The notes below the pieces were generated by a model. It did no database searches, was not told the origin of the DNA, and saw nothing but the letters and a program-made list of their open reading frames with translations. This document shows positions 24,253 to 36,214 of a stretch of 64,000 nt of DNA, one piece after another (the first letter of the stretch is position 1; the number at the start of each line of letters is the position of its first letter). The DNA is from Primulina eburnea (lineage: Eukaryota > Streptophyta > Magnoliopsida > Lamiales > Gesneriaceae), in NCBI RefSeq assembly GCF_022965805.1, contig NC_133104.1, forward strand, positions 27,400,069-27,464,068, in the 5' to 3' direction. Made by a program: the position numbers and the translations under genes.

Positions 24253-26177
24253 CAAAATGACCGTTTTGCCCCTTGAATCCAAAAATTACCATTTTACCCC
24301 TGGACCTCTAAAATTGACCCGAAGCTTACCAAACTTCTTAAAATGTTCCAAAACATTATTAAAAGCATTCCTAGATGTAAATTAGAGCCTAAAACCAAGC
24401 TTAACCGCCTCGTTTAAGAACTTAGACCGGAGTCCCGGTTTTAACCCGAATCGACTCGAAACTTAACCGAAATTTTCCCAACTCTTAACCACACCTTATA
24501 AACACTTAAATGACCCTAAAATTATCCAGACCAGACCTCTACCCCTCGGCCATAACCCATTTGTTGCTGGAAAATTTTCCATCTCTGGTTCGAACTCCTA
24601 TGCGTGATAACTCTCAGGTTCTCGCCTCTAGCTCAACACCAAGTGGACCAGCTACTGACACACCTTTCTTGGGTCATCCTAAGGCCCCTGTAAACCCAAG
24701 GAACCAATAGATACACCCCATGCAGAAGCACAACCCACTCACTCGGTAATCACCTCAACCGCAACTCCCTTGCACCCGATTCACTTGTGCTTCTCTAGGG
24801 TTCGACCAGCGGTGTTTAAGGTCCTTCCAGGTTATGGTTCGGTCCCATCAGAGACAGGTCCAAGGCCTGGAACCAACCTCTCACTGCTTACACCCCTCAT
24901 ACCGCCGATCTCCCAACCTCACGCGAGAACCCATGCTACAACCCCTCTTATTTTCCACCCACAGCAACAATGATCGATGTTGCTCCCAAAACCACTGCTT
25001 GATGCCACTAACAGTCCCTTAACAGCCCTCAACCGCAGCCCCTTGCACAAAATCTGAAAACGTGAGCAACGAATGCAATAATCACATGAAACCACAAAAT
25101 CTCACACACAAAAGTTTGGATCGAGAGTTTGGATGCATGAACACCTACATCAGTAAATATTACGTGTATGATGCGTCAAGGGTAATACAATGCGTGCCTG
25201 ATGATTCTTCGGTGAACAAATGCTAGAAGGGAACACGACCGAGGCATGAGGAAGGTTTGATCTCAAAGGAAAAGATGCAACCGACTTCTTGTGGATGCAG
25301 CTCACGGGGAGGCGTGTGAGTGGAGGGGTGGGCGGCTGAGTGGAGAGAATTTAGTTTAGGTTAAACGAGTTTTAGGGTTAATTAGTGCTTAGGAGCTTAA
25401 TAAATAATAAACAAATGGTTAATGGGTCCTCAATATTTAATTAAAAGTTTAAAAGAGTATTAAGCTCAATAGCTTAAAAGTGGGCCCATTAAAAACAAAC
25501 ACGCTCCCGAAAAATATTTCGAGTTGAAAAGATTTTGAAAATAATAGCCGAACCCTTAAAAAGTCCCCCGATTCGATAAAATTATTGTACCGCTAAAATT
25601 AAAATGATGCGGGTAAAAATATCTAAAACTCCCATTTTCGAAAAATATATATTTAAAAGTGATTTAAATTAATTTTAAAAATAAATCGTGTAATAAAATA
25701 ATTTTCTGAAAATTCCCCGGTCTCCGATCCTCGTTCGAATGTGAAATGCACCTAGAAATCCTAATGCGTGAACTTTTAAAATTTCATGAATTAAATTCTA
25801 CCATGCATGAATTATGCATAAAATGCATAAAAATAATTAAACATAAATTAATGAAATAACCATGCATTTAATGCTTCAAAAGAATTTAATAAAATACTGA
25901 AGAAATTTAATAACTTGCATGCATTCCAACTTTTTAATTTATAACTACTAACATGCTAAACTACCACTTCTTAAATAAGCCTTTATTAACTTATATCAAT
26001 ACTCCATCTCAAGTCCGGCCTCACTTATTTAACTGAAAAGATAACAATTAAACTACTGCGTAAAATAAATAAATTTAAAGAAAAGAATTTAAATACTCAT
26101 ACAATAAAACTCATTTTAAATTTTAAATTACTAGAATTATGCATGGCTTATACGCAGTCTAATTTATGAGTTCTACA

Positions 26178-27029
26178 TCTCCATTAGTTGAAAAAGAATT
26201 TTATTCTGAACCTCATAAAATGAGTTCCAAATTCAATTATTGGGATTACGTTGAAAGTTTTAATAAAACTTTATTTTATGAAAATGAAAAGAAGAAACAT
26301 ACTTGGTTTCTGAAGATATGTGACAATATTTTTCATCATACTATTCCAAATTGGTTTTATATATGGTGGAAAATATTTGGTCCATCTGCAAAGATTTTGC
26401 CAGAGGTTTTTATAAAGCCTATGAATACATGGTTAAATGTATCCCCATGCATAAAGAAATCCTTTTCTGAACATTGGATTGACGGCAAGACTCTATGTCT
26501 ATTCTTCATGGAATTTGGAATTCCATGGATCTGGAGATGGCAACCAGAATGTGATTATACTGATGAAGGAATTCCTTGTCTAAAAAGAGTCAGTTATACT
26601 AAATTTTGGGATAAAATGCTAAGAGAAGATCCAGCAACTGGAAAACTTCATGGTCATGAAACTCTTCTAAATATGGAGGAAAAAATTTCTTTATATCAGA
26701 AAGAATTCCATACTCAACAGGAAAAAAAGAAAGATTCTACGAGTCCTTTCAAGATCCTGACTCAGAAATATTCTGAGATTTATTCCAAAGAAAAGATGAT
26801 TGAAGTTTATATTGAGGAAATGAAAAAGGATTTATACTCCAACATTGGATGTTCAGATTCAAAATCCGATAAATCAATGGCTTCCGAATCAAGTGAAAAT
26901 CAATTCATACATCTAATGAAGATGCAGGATGCACAGGATCCAGATGAGGATATTCCTCAATTATCTCAAATTGATGATATCTTTGAAAATTTGAAAAAAT
27001 CTTTGAAAAATAATATCACAGATGATTAG
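26178..27029 (+). pseudogene. Pararetrovirus ORF3, C-terminal part, copy B
   Basis: The viral frame starts abruptly at the L4 LTR edge (26178); the upstream in-frame ATG at 26166 belongs to the LTR and is fortuitous. About 283 viral codons remain, ending NITDD and stop at 27029. The first half is rich in Trp, Phe and Tyr (NWFYIWWKIFG, IPWIWRWQPE), followed by a Glu/Lys-rich probable coiled coil (LLNMEEKISLYQKEFH) and an acidic tail. No zinc finger, catalytic motif or membrane segment is evident. It sits where caulimovirids often carry a transactivator, but I see no motif that proves this. It resembles uncharacterised 3' ORFs of endogenous plant caulimovirids; that comparison is from memory. 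Confidence 0.75.
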
Positions 27030-27972
27030 AATCGTTGAAAGTGGAATCTCACTATTCAAGAGGTGGTGGAATACCACATCATGGAATATCATGACAAAAA
27101 GTGGGTGGCATATCACTATTTACTTTTTGAATTTTGTAACAAAAGTTGCTTTTGCTTTAATAAAGCATGTACTATTTTTATTTTAAGATGGAATCCGGGG
27201 TTTGATGTCCGGCTCTTCTATCTATATATAGGTTACTTCTGTGTTCTTAGAAGGACACGGTCGAGTTTGCTCCCCTCTCTACTCTCTCTTGTATACAACC
27301 CTTCTGAAGTTATTCAATAAAAGTTTGAAGTTCTGTTTACAATCTTGTAAGTTTACTGTTTTTATTTTCTGTTTTTATTTACTATTTTTAATTTTATATT
27401 TCAGAGATTAGCCTGAATGACAGGCTAAAACATTCGTGCTAAATTATTTTCCTTACTATGACAAGATCTATATTTATTTGTAACTTGGAATCATATTGAT
27501 ATAATAAAAGATTTATTTAAATTTCTGGAATCTAATGTAATATAAGAGTCTTTGGTTAGAACATAAGGTAAGAAGATGAACCAGGAAATGGTGAACACAA
27601 GGTTCGAGTTTATCCGAGAAGAATAAATTCATGTTGTAGCTCTTCAGCCTGTTTAGCCGAGAAATGGCGTTTAAGGCGTTCATGGAGGATTTTTTATGAA
27701 TTTATAATTCTTTGGGCCCTCGGTAAATCCTCTGTTGTTTAATTTCTTTGGTATATCTTTCGTAAATCCTTGTGTTTTGTAAAAATTCCAAACAAGAATC
27801 TTATATTCATTATTATTCTGGAGTTTAAATTTCTCTTTTTCTTAGCTCAATTTGAGTTGAAAATGGTATATAGGCTGGAAACCAATAATCTCCATGTGTG
27901 CGAAAGCCACTAAGGAAAAGTTTGGTAAAACAATGCCACGTATCAGATTCCTCTTTGATTCCAAGCCTCAGA
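27030..27972 (+). promoter_or_regulatory. Pararetrovirus intergenic promoter and leader, copy B
   Basis: TATATATA at 27223-27230 with a CT-rich start region after it (CCCCTCTCTACTCTCTCTT near 27271). The poly(A) signal AATAAA is at 27316-27321. A leader of about 600 nt then runs to the PBS. Caulimovirid pregenomic RNA passes this poly(A) signal once, near its 5' end, and stops at it on the second pass. The region looks undamaged, so transcription into the downstream viral ORFs is plausible. The overlapping small ORF 27063-27320 is treated as chance. Confidence 0.8.
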
Positions 27973-27985
27973 TGGTATCAGAGCC
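27973..27985 (+). other. tRNA-Met primer binding site, pararetrovirus copy B
   Basis: TGGTATCAGAGCC, the canonical caulimovirid primer site, 41 bp before the presumed movement protein ATG. Confidence 0.9.
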
Positions 27986-28026
27986 ATGGAAATAGTCTGG
28001 TTAATAATTTAGCACTTTTTATTCAA

Positions 28027-29081
28027 ATGAATATTTTCAGTTTAAAAGAAACTGTTCATAACAGTTTAAATGAAGAATATGATTTATTTGAAAATTTAGA
28101 TTTATTGAATAAATGGACTATTCTTAAGATAGAATCTAAAATGATCTATAAGTTAGGAACTTTTGAAAGAATTGGTTTTAAACAAGTAGTTAAAACTACA
28201 GAATCATCAGTACCTCTTCATAATGAAGAAATGGTTATTAGATTGTTAATTAATAAAGATATTATGCCTTATATGAAAAATTATAAATTTATTCATATAG
28301 GTTTAATTCAAATTGCTTTTAGACCTTTAACTTTAGAAGGTTTACCAGAAAGCTTTATAGCAGCTTTAAGAGATGGAAGAAATTTGAATTGGAAACAATC
28401 CCTTATGGGAATAATTCAATCTAGTCTGACTCATGGTCCAGTATATTTTGATGTTTATCCATATTTATCTTTATCTTTATCTGATATTAATATATTAGAT
28501 TCTTTAACATTAAATGTTAAAACTCATGGTTATAATTATACTCCTGGAACAGAAGTTATATGTATCTGTTATGTATATATTATAAACCATTATTTACACT
28601 GAATCCTATGTGTAAAAGAATAGATAAAAAATTAAATGAAACTATTCTTATAGAAACTAATTTTAATAGATCTAATATTACAACCCGTAGATCTATAAAA
28701 TGGGAAGAAATTGAATTTCCAGAAAACTGGATAATTGAACAAGCTGTTCCTAGAAATCCTATAATAAATAGAGATTTACAACAAATTATTCAAAATAATG
28801 AAGGATCTGTTCAAATACAGTTTAATAATGAACAAAGAAGATTATTACCATCTTCTATATATGTTAGATCAAGATCTAGTCATTCTTTTATTTCTCCTCT
28901 AGATTCCATGGTAGATATACCACAAACTTCTAGAGCATCTACTTCTCAAGTTAGAGAAGATTTAGAATCTACTAATACAGTAGATGATTTAATTATAAAT
29001 CAAAATAATATTGTTCATAAAAGTAACTTTCAAAAAGTTAGAGAAACTGATACAGTTTCAGAAATGAATTTTAGTACTTAA
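28027..29081 (+). pseudogene. Pararetrovirus movement protein, copy B, one frameshift
   Basis: About 350 codons from the ATG at 28027 to the stop at 29079-29081. Same 30K-type core as copy A (IHIGLIQIAFRPL; FDVYPYLSLSLSD). A single-base loss relative to copy A near 28580, in the ICICY segment, moves the first part into another frame that ends at 28602. The remainder (to 29081) stays open. An upstream ATG at 27898 is in frame but lies before the PBS, so 28027 is preferred. The stop overlaps the next start as TAATG. The C-terminus is rich in Ser/Thr and Asn. Confidence 0.85.
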
Positions 29082-31631
29082 TGGATAGTAAATCAAAAAT
29101 TGATTTTACTAAAGGATCTTCTGCTAGAGCAAAGATTAATGCAGAATTTTATTTATCCAAATGGGAATCTTTCAGAGATTGGTACTTTAAAAGTTTCTCT
29201 GAAAAAGAGTTTGAATATATTGTTTCAACATTTTATAAATATTGTGAAAATCAGAATAAATTAATACATTTTGTTCCTTGGTTTTTCAAAACATTTATTA
29301 TAGATTATATTTCTATTCTTGAAAGAAATTATAAACTTTCTTCAGGACAGATTCAAAAATATGTTTATCCTCCTCAAAAATCTTTTATTATAGAAAAGAA
29401 TAATAAAATTTTAAATTTTACTGCCTTTTCAAAATTATTTGAGAATGATATGTTACAAATTACTGTAAAACATATAAATCAGATAATTGAAAAACAGAAT
29501 TATACAAATTTATATCTTACGATTATAGGAGAAGAGATTAATTCTCTTAAAGATCGTATTGATAAAATTATTTTAGCTATTAATAAAATCAAACCAGATG
29601 TTCATATAGAAGAACCGGAAAATAATATTGTTTCTGTTGCTACTTCATCTATACAATCCCCTCCTGATATCAAGGATTTTAAATTTAAATCCTCTATTTC
29701 TGATATAGAAAAGTTAATAGAAGAAAAATTTAGAAATCTTAATTTAAATACTCTTAATGAAGAGTTTGAAAAATTAGAAAAGATTAATAATTCTGATGAA
29801 GAGATTAATAAAATTAAATGGGCTGATAGACCTACTACATCCAAATATTATTATAATAAACCTACTCCCATGGATGTCCTTATTGAAGAAAATGAATATA
29901 TTTTCGCTAATAGTTATAATGGAAAAAATATTTATGAATGTAATATCGATGGTTTTAGTGATAGGCAAATTTATAATACTGCTCACAGAATACTTATGTA
30001 TAGTACGGTGTGTAAATCATCAGGTAATACTGATAAAAATATTGCTAAAATGATAACAGCAGGATTCACTGGCCAACTTAAAGGTTGGTGGGATAATTAT
30101 TTACATTATTCTCAAAAAGATGAAATCTTTAATTCTATAAAGATGGAAAATAATATTCAATCAGAAAATGTAGTTTATACATTAATATTGACTATGATTG
30201 AACATTTTACTGGAGAATTCACTGATATTAGTGAACAAATTAGAACTTTATTAAGTAATCTAAAATGTAAAACACTTACTGATTTTAGATGGTATAAAGA
30301 TACTTTCTTATCTCGTATTTATGAGATTCCAAACTGTAATAATAGTCTTTGGAAAGCTAAATTTATAGATGGTCTACCTTTCTTATTTGCTGAAAGGGTA
30401 AGAAAAGTATTAAGAAAAGATGATATAAATATTTCTTATGATAATTATATTTATGGTAATTTGATAAATACTTGTATTCAAGAGGGTTTAGCTCTTTGTA
30501 ATGAATTAAAATTAAATAATCAAATTAAAAGACAGAATTTACTAGAGAAAAAACAACTAGGTAAATTTTGTGATCAATTTGGTATGGACTTACCTAATAA
30601 AGGTAAGAAGAAAATTAAAGATAAGGATGATAAGATTTATAAGAAAAGACATTTGTCTGATAGACAAAAAGATAGAAAGAAGAAAAGAAAAGAAATCCGT
30701 GAATCATGGAAAGCTGAAAGAAAAGCTAATAAAGCTAAAAATAAATTAATAATTTGTAGAAAATGTAAAAAACCAGGACATTATGCTAATCAATGTTGGG
30801 CTAAAAACAAAATTAATAATTTAGATATAGATGATAATCTAAAAGAAAAATTATTTAAAATAATAATGGATTCTAATAATAATTGTGATAGTGAAACTGA
30901 GAATTCTTCAGAATCTTATAATTCAGAAGAAATTATAGATAATGAATCTGATATTTCAGATTTAGAAGAATGCAATAATTGTATTCTAGGAAAATCTTGT
31001 ATTAATCCTATAGAGGATAATAATAAAAATGATGAGTTTTATAAACTTATGTCTCAATTTCAAGATTTAAATATTAATGTTTTAACTAACAATAACATTT
31101 TAGAATTCCTTAAAATGATTAAGGACCCAATATTAAAATCTACTATTATAGATCAAATGGAGAATACTGCTTCAACAAGTAACAATGATAATAACATTCT
31201 TGTTAAACAAGAACAAGCTTATTCCATGAAAGAAGTTAAAAATCTTTTACAGAAAAAATATAGTCAACAAAATCCAGTTACTATACAGGATTTAGTTAAA
31301 GAAATTGATAATCTAAAAGAACAAGTAAAAATTTTACATAATAACAATAATAGTTTAAATTATCGTATTACAGTCATTGAAAATAATAATAATAATTCAA
31401 TTTCTGAAAGTTTTGAAAATATTCAAGATATTTCATTTCCTGATAATAATCAGAAACATTTATCTGTTTTGAGTATGATAATATCTCAAAAATGGTATAC
31501 TAATATTACTTTATTAATTGATAATTCTTATAAAAAGAATTTCATTGCTATGATAGATAGTGGTGCAGATTTAAATGTTATACAGGAAAGATTAATTCCT
31601 ACAAAATATTTTCATAAAACTACACATTCTC
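29081..31631 (+). CDS. Pararetrovirus capsid-protease polyprotein, copy B, cut by G1
   Basis: 850 open codons. Residues 1-250 are a helical N-terminal region. The gag/coat core is near 270-450 (GFTGQLKGWWDNY). A Lys/Arg-rich tract precedes the zinc knuckle CRKCKKPGHYANQC at about 559-572, and acidic Ser/Asn runs follow. A probable coiled coil lies near 740-770. The protease active site MIDSGADLNVI is near 823-833. RT and RNase H should follow but G1 inserts 20 codons after the protease motif. Relative to copy A it keeps eight extra residues before the basic tract. No stop or frameshift is seen, so a truncated product could still be made if transcribed. Confidence 0.9.
31627..31631. repeat. 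Target duplication TTCTC of G1 (partner 62994-62998)
   Basis: TTCTC immediately precedes TGTAGAACCC and recurs directly after the 3' LTR. Joining the flanks restores the viral protease frame seen in copy A. Confidence 0.95.
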
Positions 31632-34600
31632 TGTAGAACCCGTAAAATCAGTAGACGTATAAGCCATGCATAATTCTAGATTTTTAAATTTAATTAACTT
31701 CATTGCATGATTATTTTTTTTATGCATTTATTTGAAGTTAATTATTTATTTATTCAGTTCAGTAGTTGATTTTCAGCATTTCAGTTATTTCAGTGAGACC
31801 GGACCGGAGTTGGAGTTTAGAGATAAATTTAAGATTTCAGAAAATATTTCCATGATTTAATTTAGCTAGCAACTAAGTTCAATTTAAGTTAAAAGAAGGT
31901 TGGAGGATTTATTTTAATAATTTGAGGTGATTAAGAAATGAACTCATTTAAGTTGTTTATTTAAGTGGTTAGTTCACTAAATTATTTAAGGGGATAGTGA
32001 GGTTCCTAAGGGTTAGTAATTATCAACTAGATGTCAATATTATCCTTCCATTTTAGTAGTTAATATCGGCCACCCCTTGGAGATGCAATAATTCAATTGC
32101 CAACTCATCCTTTGACCCCTTCTTGATTTGTTTAAGATATTAAGCTTTTTAATTATTTTGTTCCACCTTAATTAATTAATGTAGAGCATTATCCAACCCT
32201 ATTCTAGTAGTAGAATCGGCCACCACCACCTAGCAAACACCAACAACTCATTTGATTCAAAATTCAAAATTTAAATGAGAGTGGACTTAGTCATGTTGTG
32301 GCCTTATATCTTGCACCCTCTCCTCACCTTCCTAACCATTTCTCCCCCCTCTCATTTTCGAAAATTCAGAGTGTTTTCAGAGCTGATAACCGTGAGAATC
32401 CAGTAGGAGATAGGAGAGAAAAAAAAATCGAGTGCAAGAAAGATAGAAAAGAAGCACTCCACTCCTTCGTGCCGCGTCGTCGTCGTTTCGTTCGTTTTCT
32501 TTCGAAACGAATTCCAGGCATGTCTATATTCTTTTCTAAACCTCAATCAAGTCCTATATTATTTTATAGCATCAAATGGTCTCGATTTTTCAGCAGGAAA
32601 CCGATTTTTTGACAGCAACATCACTTAAAAAAATTCTGCACAGTTTTATTCCTTGTGCTCTTCACGGTTTGGCTTGTTTTTGTGCATTCAGGTGGTTGGC
32701 TCGACTCCAGGCTCACCAGGCTACATCTAGACACATACTAGGGTGTGTCAAGACCGTGATGGTCCATTAAAACCAGCCCCATACATGTCAGAATTCGGAA
32801 ATGACAGCAACCCTCCCCCTTGCATCTTATGAGTTTCGAAAATTTCAGTTTTGCTGTCATGGGAAGAGATCTGATCTTGGCTGCCCCAGGGGCTTATAGC
32901 CATGGTTAGATCACTTCCCTAGCACGTCTAAGACGTGACTAAGTCGCCCTTTTGGTGGCTTGGTCCATGGCTCCGCGGTTTGTAAATAAAACGTCACAAC
33001 AGCCCCTCCCCTTTCTCGGCTCTTGAGTTTTGACAGCAGGTTTGCATTTCGTTTTTGTGGCTTGGTGTGGATCTGGTTCGGCCTTGTGCCCTTAGCCACG
33101 GTCCATACCACACCCCAAGATGTCTAGGTCGTGCCACGGTAAATTAATGGCCACTGGAACGACGCAAGATAACCCACAAAACAAGAACAGCCCACACTCC
33201 CCTTCTCGGCCCTTCATTGTACAGCACATGCATTTCGGTTTTGGGTTGCTTGGTGTGAATCTTGGTTGGCCTATGGCCCATAGCCACGGTTCATACCATG
33301 CCCCTACATGTCTAGATCGTGCCATGGTCAACCAAATGGCCACCGGAACGACGCAAGACATCGATCAAAGCAAGACACTACACTTGCACAGCTGCTGGAA
33401 ATTACAGCAACTTGCTGTGTCGATTAGGAGGCTCGTTTGAGTTCTTGGTTGGCTTTTAGCCTATGGCCTTGGACTGGACAGTGCCCCATTGAGTTAGGAA
33501 GGTCATGTTTTCGACCGTTCGTGATTCGGATCATTTTTGAGGTCGTTCGAGAATTTACGGTGCGATGTGCCAAATTGACTCTCAAAAGAGCGTTTCATGT
33601 TTTGGCCTCCATTTCACCTAGATTTCGACCCTCATAATTTTAGGAGCATAAATTCATAATTTAAACGTATTTTAATCATGACGTCACGTTGGTTCAGTGT
33701 TGGTTCGGGTTGGTTTAAAGTCATGATTAAATACGAGGTCGTTAGAAGTAGTTGTCGCATTTTAGAAATTTAATTGCATAAATTTGCCTAAGAAAAATCC
33801 ATTGCATATTTTCATGGCATTTTTAGGTTGCAGCGAGCCTGGGGACGATCCATTCCAGTTGGTAAAATTTCAGGATATTTTCATTATCGTCAATTAATTA
33901 TTTTACGTGCATGAAAACAGAAAAATGATTATTTTTGAGATTTATGCGATATTTTTGAGCATTATTATTATTTATACGGTCGCCAGTGACCGCTCAGTTC
34001 AGGTTGGTACCATCGGGTCTTCAGTGACCGCTCAGTTCAGGTTGGTACCATCGGGTCTTCAGTGACCGCCAGCTCAGTTCCAGGCTCCCCGGTAGTCAGT
34101 TAACGATCAGTTTAGCTTAGTGCAGTGGCCACAGGCGTAAAACATAATCTCAACAGAAAATTTTATCAGTTATTTCAGTGCAGGCTCCAAGGAGCAATTA
34201 TTTTCACTGTGATTATCAGTTCAGCATGCACGTATTATAATTGCTCAGTACAGATTATTTTCAGCATGTCACATGGCATGATATTTTATCCCATGCATAT
34301 TTTACTCCAGATTTTTACTCGTTACCTGCGATATATGCATGCTGAGTCTTTAGACTCACTAGACTTGATTGTTGTAGGTACTGATGAGGTCAGGGCCGAG
34401 GGCGGGGACCAGTGAGCCAGCTTGGGTCGGCAGTAGTGGCACCCGAGGACCTCAGTGCAGCAGTGTTTATTTTATTCCGCAAACAAATTTTTATCAGTCA
34501 TTGGATATTTTTTTTAAAATTGTTATTGTTGGCAAACAATTATTTTCTTCCGCTGCAACCTTTTTGAAACATTGAACTTGATTCACCAGTTGATTTTATG

Positions 34601-34682
34601 AAAGAGGCCATTTAAGTTCTTTTAAAAAGAAAATTTTTAATTTTCCGCAAATTTTAAAGCAAGAAGTTTTAGGGCCTTTACA
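31632..34682 (+). repeat. 5' LTR of G1, 3051 bp
   Basis: Starts TGTAGAACCCGTAAAATCAG and ends AGGGCCTTTACA. It contains the 38 bp repeats with a GGTCGCCAGTGACC-type palindrome at 33983-34058. Several ORFs (32298-32612, 33120-33440, 34125-34415) are duplicated in the 3' LTR and have no recognisable product. Shares blocks with the G3 and L4 LTRs but is a different subfamily. Confidence 0.95.
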
Positions 34683-34684
34683 AT

Positions 34685-34696
34685 TGGTATCAGAGC
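34685..34696 (+). other. tRNA-Met primer binding site of G1
   Basis: TGGTATCAGAGC two bases after the LTR end. Confidence 0.95.
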
Positions 34697-34915
34697 GGTG
34701 GTTCTGTATAGGGTTTCACTACTACTGACTGCGAGAAGCTCACGAAGCCACGTCTTCGGTCTGTAAGTTTTCAGTTCAGCATTTTGTTCAGCAATTATTT
34801 AAAGCATGAATTTATTTTGTCAGCATGCTTCCAGACATTCAGTATTTCAGTATTCAGTTATAATAAATTATGGAATTATGCATGTTAGTTACGTACGGGT
34901 TATGTATGGAACAGT

Positions 34916-36014
34916 ATGCCCCCTAGACGCCAAGTTGGACGCCCGAGAGGTGGTGGCGAGCACCGTCGCGAGGACGATGATCAGAGACAAGAGAGGCAGA
35001 CACCTCCTCCTCCTCCTACACCTCCTCCACCGCCCCCACCGGACATGAATGCCCAGATGTTAGCTGGGATGACTCAGTTCTTCGCACAGTTTGCGGGGAA
35101 CAATGCTGTGGTGACTAGGCCGACAGGGCCCGAGGCCGTCTATGAGCGATTTATGAAGATGCGCCCAAAGGAATTCTCCGGGACATCTGACCCCATGGTT
35201 GTCGAGGGATGGATCAAGTCCCTCGAGGTTATCTTTGATTTCATGGAGCTGGGAGACGCCGACCGAGTTCGATGTGCGACCTATTTATTTACTGGAGACG
35301 CCCGCTTATGGTGGGAAGGAGCGTCAGTAGCCTTGACTTTGGCTACACTTTCTTGGGCCCGATTCACGGAGGTTTTCTACTCCAAGTATTTTGGTGAGGA
35401 GGTTCGCACCAGACTGACCACAGAGTTCATGAGTCTGAGGCAAGGGGATATGTCAGTTACGGAGTTTATCCGTAAGTTCGAGAGGGGCTGTCACTTTGTG
35501 TCCCTGATCGAGAATGATGCCAGAGCGAAGTTGATGCACTTTCTGGTGGGACTCCGGCCGATCTTGCGCCGGGACGTTAGGGTATCTGACCCTGCCACTT
35601 ATGAGATCGCAGTCTCCAAAGCCTTAGCCGCTGAGCAGGATCAGCGGGACATCGAGAGAGACCGCCAGGGTAAGCGCCCAATCCAGGCACCCCACCGCCC
35701 TCCTCCTCATCAGCATCAGCAGCAGCATAAGAGGCCATTCCATGGGCCGCCTAGAAACAGAGGTCACCAGCCGCACCACCAGCAGCAGCAGCAGCAGCGG
35801 GGACGTCCAGCCCCGAGAGCTTTTGAGCACCCAGTCTGCCCCAGATGCTCACGCCGCCATCCTGGAGCTTGTATGGCTGGCTCATGAAAGTGTTTTAAGT
35901 GTGGCAGTCCAGACCACATGTTGCCACATTGCCCTCAGAGGAATTTGCCTACTCAGGGCTGAGTTTTCGCTCTACATGCCGCGGAAACCAACCCTGAGAC
36001 CATGTTATTGACAG
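34916..36014 (+). pseudogene. Gag of Tekay-like element G1, two in-frame stops
   Basis: Starts MPPRRQVGRPRGG at 34916 and follows the G3 Gag closely: a proline run, core with RLWWEGA, then a His/Gln-rich linker. A TGA at 35885-35887 just before the zinc knuckle (KCFKCGSPDHM) and a second TGA near 35960 replace Arg codons seen in G3. A 323-codon product without the zinc knuckle would be made. Exon 1 ends at 36014 in ACAG, one base into a codon, exactly as in G3. Confidence 0.9.
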
Positions 36015-36214
36015 GTACCTTTAAGTTTAGAATTATTATTGAATTTCAGTGTTTTGGGAATCGGGATTTAGAATTTGAACTTAGAACCGCAATAGGATTG
36101 CATGCTCTACTTAGTATTATGTTCGGGACTTAGTTAGAAGAACTTTGACCTTTGCATGCCTATAAGCTTAGCTCCTATGATCTTTGGGTTCTGCTTAGTG
36201 TTCCGAACTTTCAG
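36015..36214 (+). other. Candidate gag-pro intron of G1, GT-AG intact
   Basis: Begins GTACCTTTAAG, ends AACTTTCAG. Removing it joins the gag frame in phase 1 to GGAGAATTTTCATAGCC, giving Thr-Gly-Arg-Ile-Phe and then the DSGATHSF protease in frame. The 200 bp contain stops in the gag frame and are less conserved with G3 than the flanks by eye. No transcript evidence is available here. Confidence 0.6.

Larger units (their letters stand above)
12277..26177 (-). mobile_element. LTR of element L4, split by G3
   Basis: The LTR occupies 12277-13390 and 24253-26177, about 3.03 kb once G3 and its target duplication are removed. On the minus strand it starts TGTAGAACTC at 26177 and ends GGGCCTTTACA at 12277. 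It resembles the G3 and G1 LTRs but is clearly diverged. Its outer end meets pararetrovirus ORF3 codons at 26178, so it appears to have inserted into copy B. The other LTR and target duplication are missing. No gene is seen in 12277-13390 or 24253-26177. Confidence 0.85.
26178..31631 (+). mobile_element. Endogenous pararetrovirus copy B (Caulimoviridae), plus strand
   Basis: Order: ORF3 C-terminus, intergenic promoter region, canonical PBS, movement protein (one frameshift), capsid-protease frame intact until G1 inserts at 31632. A further 52 bp of the same frame lies beyond G1 at 62994-63045. Copies A and B are in inverted orientation on either side of L4. Copy B is less decayed than A. Confidence 0.92.

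Noticed and set aside
26166..26168. ATG that appears to start viral ORF3 in copy B
   Set aside because: The ATG and next three codons are the last bases of the L4 LTR; copy C shows that the viral frame continues upstream.
32298..34575. Several ORFs of 60-106 codons in the G1 5' LTR, repeated at 60885-62886
   Set aside because: They exist twice only because the LTR is duplicated; no recognisable domain, and overlapping ORFs on both strands are equally long.
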